Positions 1 through 6,000 of a DNA stretch of 8,735 nucleotides are shown here, piece after piece. Location: the NCBI RefSeq assembly GCF_021151785.1, contig NZ_JAGKWP010000096.1, positions 1 through 8,735 of the forward strand, given 5' to 3'. The notes beneath the pieces are model-generated. The model did no database searches, was not told the origin of the DNA, and saw only the letters and a list, made by a program, of their open reading frames with translations. The stretch's first letter is position 1. Every line of letters starts with the position of its first letter. This DNA comes from Flavobacterium sp. Its GTDB lineage: Bacteria > Bacteroidota > Bacteroidia > Flavobacteriales > Flavobacteriaceae. Both the position numbers and the translations under genes were made by a program.

Positions 1-3000
1 ACGCACTTTTTGATTATTTCTATAAAAGATTATAATAATCATTTTATAGATGAACCATTAATTACATTGATTTATAAAGAAAATATTGTAGACATTCTTC
101 CTGAAAAGGTATCACAGCGTTGGATATATAGAGATCTGCCTCATGGTCAATACAACCTTCTTGTACAAAAGGAAGGTCTAAAAGATTATACAATTCAGTT
201 TCATATTAGGGAAAATGAACAAGAGCATTCTGAATCAATTGTACTTGGTTTACCAGGTATGAAGAGCTATTTTAATGGTATGTCATTAATTCCATTTAAT
301 CAACCTGAAAATCTAGTTGGTTTGTTATTATCCTCAAAAGAGGATTCGAGTTTATTAGATGAATATGTTCAAAATCATAATCTTGTTTACGAAATACTTT
401 CTGCTAAGTTAATAAGGCAAAAATATAGAGTAATTCGTTTTCCTGATTTTCTGAATACTTCCGAATTAAAGAAGGAAAAGCATAACCTCGCACAACTATC
501 TTATATTAAAGAGATTGGTTGTCTTGTTAAATACGATATAAATAATATTGCATTTTTAAATGGGCAAATTATTGTTGGTTTATCAAAAAAATTAACTGAT
601 GAAGAATTACAGCAATTTGCAGAGACCTTTAATTTTAATTTTGAATCAAGACTATCACATTCAGGTGGGGCAATAATATTTAAATATAAAGCTTTTCCTG
701 ATTTTAAATTTTTAGACCAAATAATTGAACTGTTAAATCAAACAATAGTTGATCATATTGAACCTCAGATTTTTTCACCATTTATTAATCATGGTCTTCC
801 AAATAATATATATTTTCCTGAGCAATGGAACCATAAGATAATTAATACAGAAGGGGCTTGGGCTTTGCTAAAGAATAGAGGTATAGAATATGGTGATTCA
901 GAAATTACAGTTGCTGTTGTTGATAGTGGGATAGAAAGTGTTACACTTCAGGATGATACTTTAACACCGACTCATAAAGCCTTTTATAATAAAGTAAAAA
1001 CTTTTTATGATTTTACTCGACTTGTTCCTAATAATGATGAAATAGTTGATGATCATGGTACTATGGTAGCAGGTATCATTGGAGCATCAAATAGGGGTGA
1101 AGGAAGCGTCGGGGTCGGCCCTAATTTGCAATTAATGGGAATAAAATATCCTGGCAATATTTCTAACACAGCTAAAATGTTTACATGGATGGCAGGTTTA
1201 GATCCTTATTTTACTGGCACATCTAAACCAGCCTTATTTTATCCTGCATTACTAGGGGGGATAAATTCACCTGATATAGCAAATCACAGTTATGGTCTAC
1301 CTTTTCCTATTAATGAGCTAAATAAAATAGTAAAAATAGGTATTAAGAATGCAGGTATTTATGGACGAATAGGTCGTGGAATGTTAAATTTTGCTTCTTC
1401 GGGTAATTCTGGGGACGTTATTGTTTCAACTGATTTGGCATATCAGGATTTTATGATAGCTGTTGGAGCATCTTCTCAGAATAACAATAATGAAGAAATA
1501 TTTACTACTTATAGTACTTTTGGAATATTTACAAAAGCTGTGATTGAATTTTGTGCACCTGGTCATACAGATTATTTAAGAAATCAGGATAATCCACATG
1601 AATGGATAAGATTTGGCCCAGATGGTTATAGAGAAAATATTCATAAGCCTGATCAATATTATTCTATATACGCTCCATGTACTTTGAATATACTTGAGGA
1701 TGATGGATTGGGTAGTGTACCTGAAGCACCTGCTAAACTTAATATAAAATTGCTTAAAAATGCATATGCAGGCCAGAATTATTTAGATGTTGATGATACA
1801 TCTGGCCTTGTACCTGGTAAGTGGTTATTGATAGATAAAGATAATTCTGGCTATGGAGTGTATAATAATAATACCATTGAATTTGTAAAAATATCAAACC
1901 AAGATGAGTTCATTACAATACCAGTTTTTTATCGTGTTCAATTACAGACTAGCTTAAATAAAGACTATCTTACTAATATACCTATATATGTTCTATCAAC
2001 ATTTAAAGTCGGTTCATCAACAAGTCAAATTGGCTCTGTTGATATAGTATCAAAGATACTTACATTAAATTCTGTAAAAGGATTTTTAATAGGGCAGGAT
2101 ATTTTAATTGGAACCCCTTCAAACAATAGTAATAGAGAGAAAAATAAAATAAAAAATGTTGATTTTATAAATCAAAAAATTGAACTAGTTTACCCATTAA
2201 ATTTACCAGAATCATCATATGAAGATCAACTTATTTTTGTTATTGGAGGTGAGATAAATACTAGATTAAATTTAACCGCCACTGCTGGTACAGAGACTCT
2301 TTCTGTAGAATCTACCTTAGGTATGGAAGTAGGACAGGCAATATTTATTGGGGCACCTTCTTCAACAAAGCCACATATAAGGGAGGCTCGTATTATCGAG
2401 TCAGTTATTGATGGACAAACGATAACGATTAAAGATGCTTTTAGTGCAGGGTATGCGGCATCAGGTATTGATCGTAAACTATATTATACGCAACTAACAG
2501 GAACGTCTGTTATTGGAGGTAGAGCATCAGGAGCTAATATGATGGGAGGGACTTCGGCCTCCTGTCCGACAGCATCAGGAATAGCTGGATTAGTATTATC
2601 CGTAAATAAAAATTTGAGTTGGGTAGAAGTACGACAATTAATGAGAGATAGTGCATTGCCATTTGATCTTGTCAGTACAGGATATAACACCAAAGAAAAT
2701 AGTTCTCCAATTGCTGTATACAATCCTGATACTTGTTTTCTGAACCCTGGCACTGGAAATACTACTTTAAGCATAGCCGTTAATGTTGGCGATACTCGTA
2801 TAGGAGTGTTAGATCCTGAGGGTTTTAGTATTGGTCAGGCAATTCAGATTGGGACATCAGAATTCAGAATAGTTAGAGATATTTCTGGAAATACATTGAC
2901 CATCGATAAATTAATTTCTTCCTTTCCTGTAGGTACTAGTGTAATCGGTGGATTAATTCCATATTATAGCTATAGATCTGGTTATGGGCGTTTGGATGCT

Positions 3001-6000
3001 GCCGAAGCAGTGAAGGCTGCTATTGCTTATAAACATGAGTATCGTGATCTTGTTGTCCGGGATTATTTGGGAGATGAAGGAATAAATATTACAAATCCGG
3101 TTGTTAATCCGATAAATAGTCCGGATATCTGGATACGTAATCAACCGGCAGATTATGTTACCAATCCAATTGATTACCTTAAGGCTGCTCCGCATGAAAA
3201 TCCTGCTCTTTATTCAGGAGATTCTGTATTTACAGGAACCGGGCTGAATGATCTTAAGGTTATTGCTGCTCGTTTTGAAAATACTGTTTATACCATTCAG
3301 ATCAGTTCTGTTGGCTCCGGTAGTAATCCCGATAAGTTTAAATGGAAAAAAGATGGTGATGGATTTTCATCAGGAATTGCCATTACAGGTGAAGAGCAAT
3401 TTATTGATGGGGAGAGTGTTTGTATCAAGTTTGAAGCAAAGAATGGTCATACTGACAATGATCAGTGGACAATTACTGTTCCTCAGCATAAAGCAAATGT
3501 GTACGCGCGGATAAAAAACATTGGTAATGGCGGTCCCGACGGCAGTATGAAGAGTCTGGATGCCTGGGTACGTTTTTATGTAGCGATTTCTGATGGAGAA
3601 GCTCCTACAGGTGTTATTGATAAAGATACAAATACAGCTGTCCAGTCACTTTTCTTATTCCCTCAGCAATGGTTGGATCAATATTCTATTGATTATTCTG
3701 ATCCTGATAACCATGTTGATATAAGAGTTTTTGAAACAAATGAAACGTATTTCTTAGGTGAAGTCTTTATGCCACAGGATACTTTGGCTGCAGGCGGAGA
3801 GAAAATAGTATCGTTGCAATGGGATCAGAAATTTGTTCCGGATTTAAAATGTGGTCAAAAGATATTCCTGCTCGTTCAGGTTTCTCCGCATGATGGTGCC
3901 ACTAATGGTATTGGTGCAGAATTTACCAATAATCTTTCCTATAGGGAAATTGTTTTTGCAAATGTGAATTTTCGGAATCCATACAATGGGGAGGATCTTG
4001 ATAACTCTATGCAATTGGATTCTTCTTCCTTTCAGAATTTTCTCGTAGATATAAATGCAGGCATTGGTTCTATTGATGTAGCTGATATTATGGTTGAGGT
4101 TACAAGAACATTCCTTGGGAATGACATTACCGAAAAAGCGTTGTATAAAAAATCAGGGAATAACTGGAACTTGGTATTTACGCCATCTGCCAGCAATGCA
4201 TGGACTAGTATTGAACAACCTGTTGTACAGGGCACCTCTGAAATTGCGACGGGAACACAAACTGCTGTTACATTTAAAGGCAGTGTTAATGTAACCGATC
4301 AATTAAGTAAAGTAACAATCAAGGCAACCATCAACAGTAGTGTTACGGGCGTGGTTATAAGTGAAAACATACATGAAACCACGATTATTACCAATGTAAA
4401 TGCTCCAGAGGGTTCAGGCAGTGCTGGTATTCATAAAATGCCTCTTATTCCTAAATCCTGTGTTTTTGCAGAACTGAATAAAATTACTCAATCACCCGCA
4501 TTGGCCTTTGGGCCTAATCCTGCAGATGCTTCAAATAAATTCAGAGTAACGAGTGGTTTCACAAGTACTGAATCTGTAAAAGCCTTTGCCGTTTTAAAGG
4601 GTGATATTTTTATCCAGAAATCTTCTGTTAATACAGTTAACCTGATTCTTAAACCTTCAGAAAATCCGGGATTGGATTTCTCTCCTATAAAATATTTCAT
4701 CTATCGCGGATTACGTGCAGATGCATTTTTAGATGAAGATGACACAAAGGTAAGAAGCAAAACCGGCGCATCAGATTATATTAAAAGAGCCTGGGAAATA
4801 TTTGAAAAAGAAAATAAGCAGGAAGGCGATACATTTTATAGCAAATTTATCGGATGGAATCCGACTGTTCAAACTGCAACAGACAAGATAGATGCAGCCT
4901 TCTTCCGGATCGATGCAGATTCACAATATTCAAAGGTTTCACGAGGTACATATCTTGGCGATTTTTATACAGATGGTGGTGCTGAATTTGGTTTTGAAGT
5001 TATCCTGGATGAACCGGATTATCACCCGGATCTCAGCATGGCAAGGAAACCATTCTATGAAATAAATGTCGTTGGAATGCCTGAAGCCACGGATGCAGAG
5101 AAATTTGCCAAGCGTGTAAAAAGAGAAGAAATACTCCGTTTCATTGATCCTGCTGTTTATTACAGCATACACAATACGGCAAAAGGATCTGTACAGGTTC
5201 CTGTTATAAGTGATGATGGTGTACCTGTAACTCAGGATCCTCCGCGGGACTTTGCTTCATATGGCCCGGGTTCCAGCGCTGAATTACATGATCCATCTTT
5301 CTCTGATCCCTCCTATGATCCTACAGTAACTGTTCCTGAAGCTAAGGAGACAGTATTTGAATTGAAGAAAGGAATTGATATTTACAATTCAGTTGTATCT
5401 AAATTTGCTACAGCAAATACACTATACATAGATATACGTAATGAGATCAAACGTTCGTATAATTTCTATACTAACTATAAAGGTGTCGGAGCAGATACAA
5501 CTAATATTCAGACTGGTACTACATCTACGCTTTCTGCGTCACAGTATGCTACCAATGGATGGCCTTTGTTAATCAAATCAGACTCTGTAGCAACAACGAA
5601 TGAAGTTAATGAGTTTCATCTTACATTAAGAATCAATGATAACAGGAGTCCGTTGTTGTTTGTGGAGCATGGACAGTTGAAGGTATTTTCAGATTCAGAA
5701 CTTTTCAATCCGGCTAATACTACAGCCGATCCGGAAAAATTTGTTCAGGGATTAAACTTACTTACTTCTCTGGATACAAGCGGTGCCGCATGGACAAAAG
5801 ATATTGTTTTCACATATCCGAATATTGAAAATACACTTGTAGCAGGAGAAAAGAAACCAATAGCATGGATCATTAAGCTGAACTACAACAGACTAATAGA
5901 TTCTGCTACAACCTGGCCGGATACCGTTATTAAATATGACGATCCACTTGATCTGGCATTTGCAATAGATGATAATATAATATTATGGAATACTGTAAAA

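Larger units (their letters stand above)
802..3039 (+). other. S8 subtilisin-like catalytic domain, interrupted by inserted beta modules
   Basis: Residues 265-1010. Catalytic Asp305 lies in AVVDSGIE (bases 922-924), His349 in DDHGTMVAGI (1054-1056), the oxyanion-hole Asn466 in ASSGNSGD (1405-1407), and Ser849 in GGTSASCPTASGIAG (2554-2556). The fold closes with SGYGRLDAAEAVKAA (990-1004). All four functional residues are present, so I expect an active serine endopeptidase. Asp-to-His (44 residues) and His-to-Asn (117) are close to normal spacing. Asn-to-Ser is 383 residues against 66 in subtilisin, and Ser to the closing helix is about 140. The extra length is the beta-module repeats listed separately. 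Confidence 0.93.

Noticed and set aside
10..12. TTG at 10 as the certain start of the giant gene
   Set aside because: The frame is open to base 1 and no clear ribosome-binding site is visible, so an upstream start outside the window is equally possible.
1255..1260. G6 tract here and another at 6661-6666, as possible phase-variation sites
   Set aside because: Both are inside an intact frame, are only six bases long, and there is no sign of length variation or a second frame that would be joined.
1783..1857. DKDNSG stretch in copy A as a true EF-hand or dockerin
   Set aside because: Only half of the loop pattern is present, without the flanking helices or a paired repeat.
2484..2774. Minus-strand open frame of 96 codons, and similar antisense frames at 2953-3195, 4032-4235, 4488-4700, 4939-5172, 6584-6778 and 7569-7778
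   Set aside because: They lie opposite clear protease, Ig-like or C15-like coding sequence, have no recognisable domains or ribosome-binding sites, and are expected by chance opposite such a long gene.
3248..3514. Plus-strand frames in other phases at 3248-3514 and 4094-4294
   Set aside because: They overlap strongly supported domain-coding sequence of the giant gene and give translations with no domain-like pattern.
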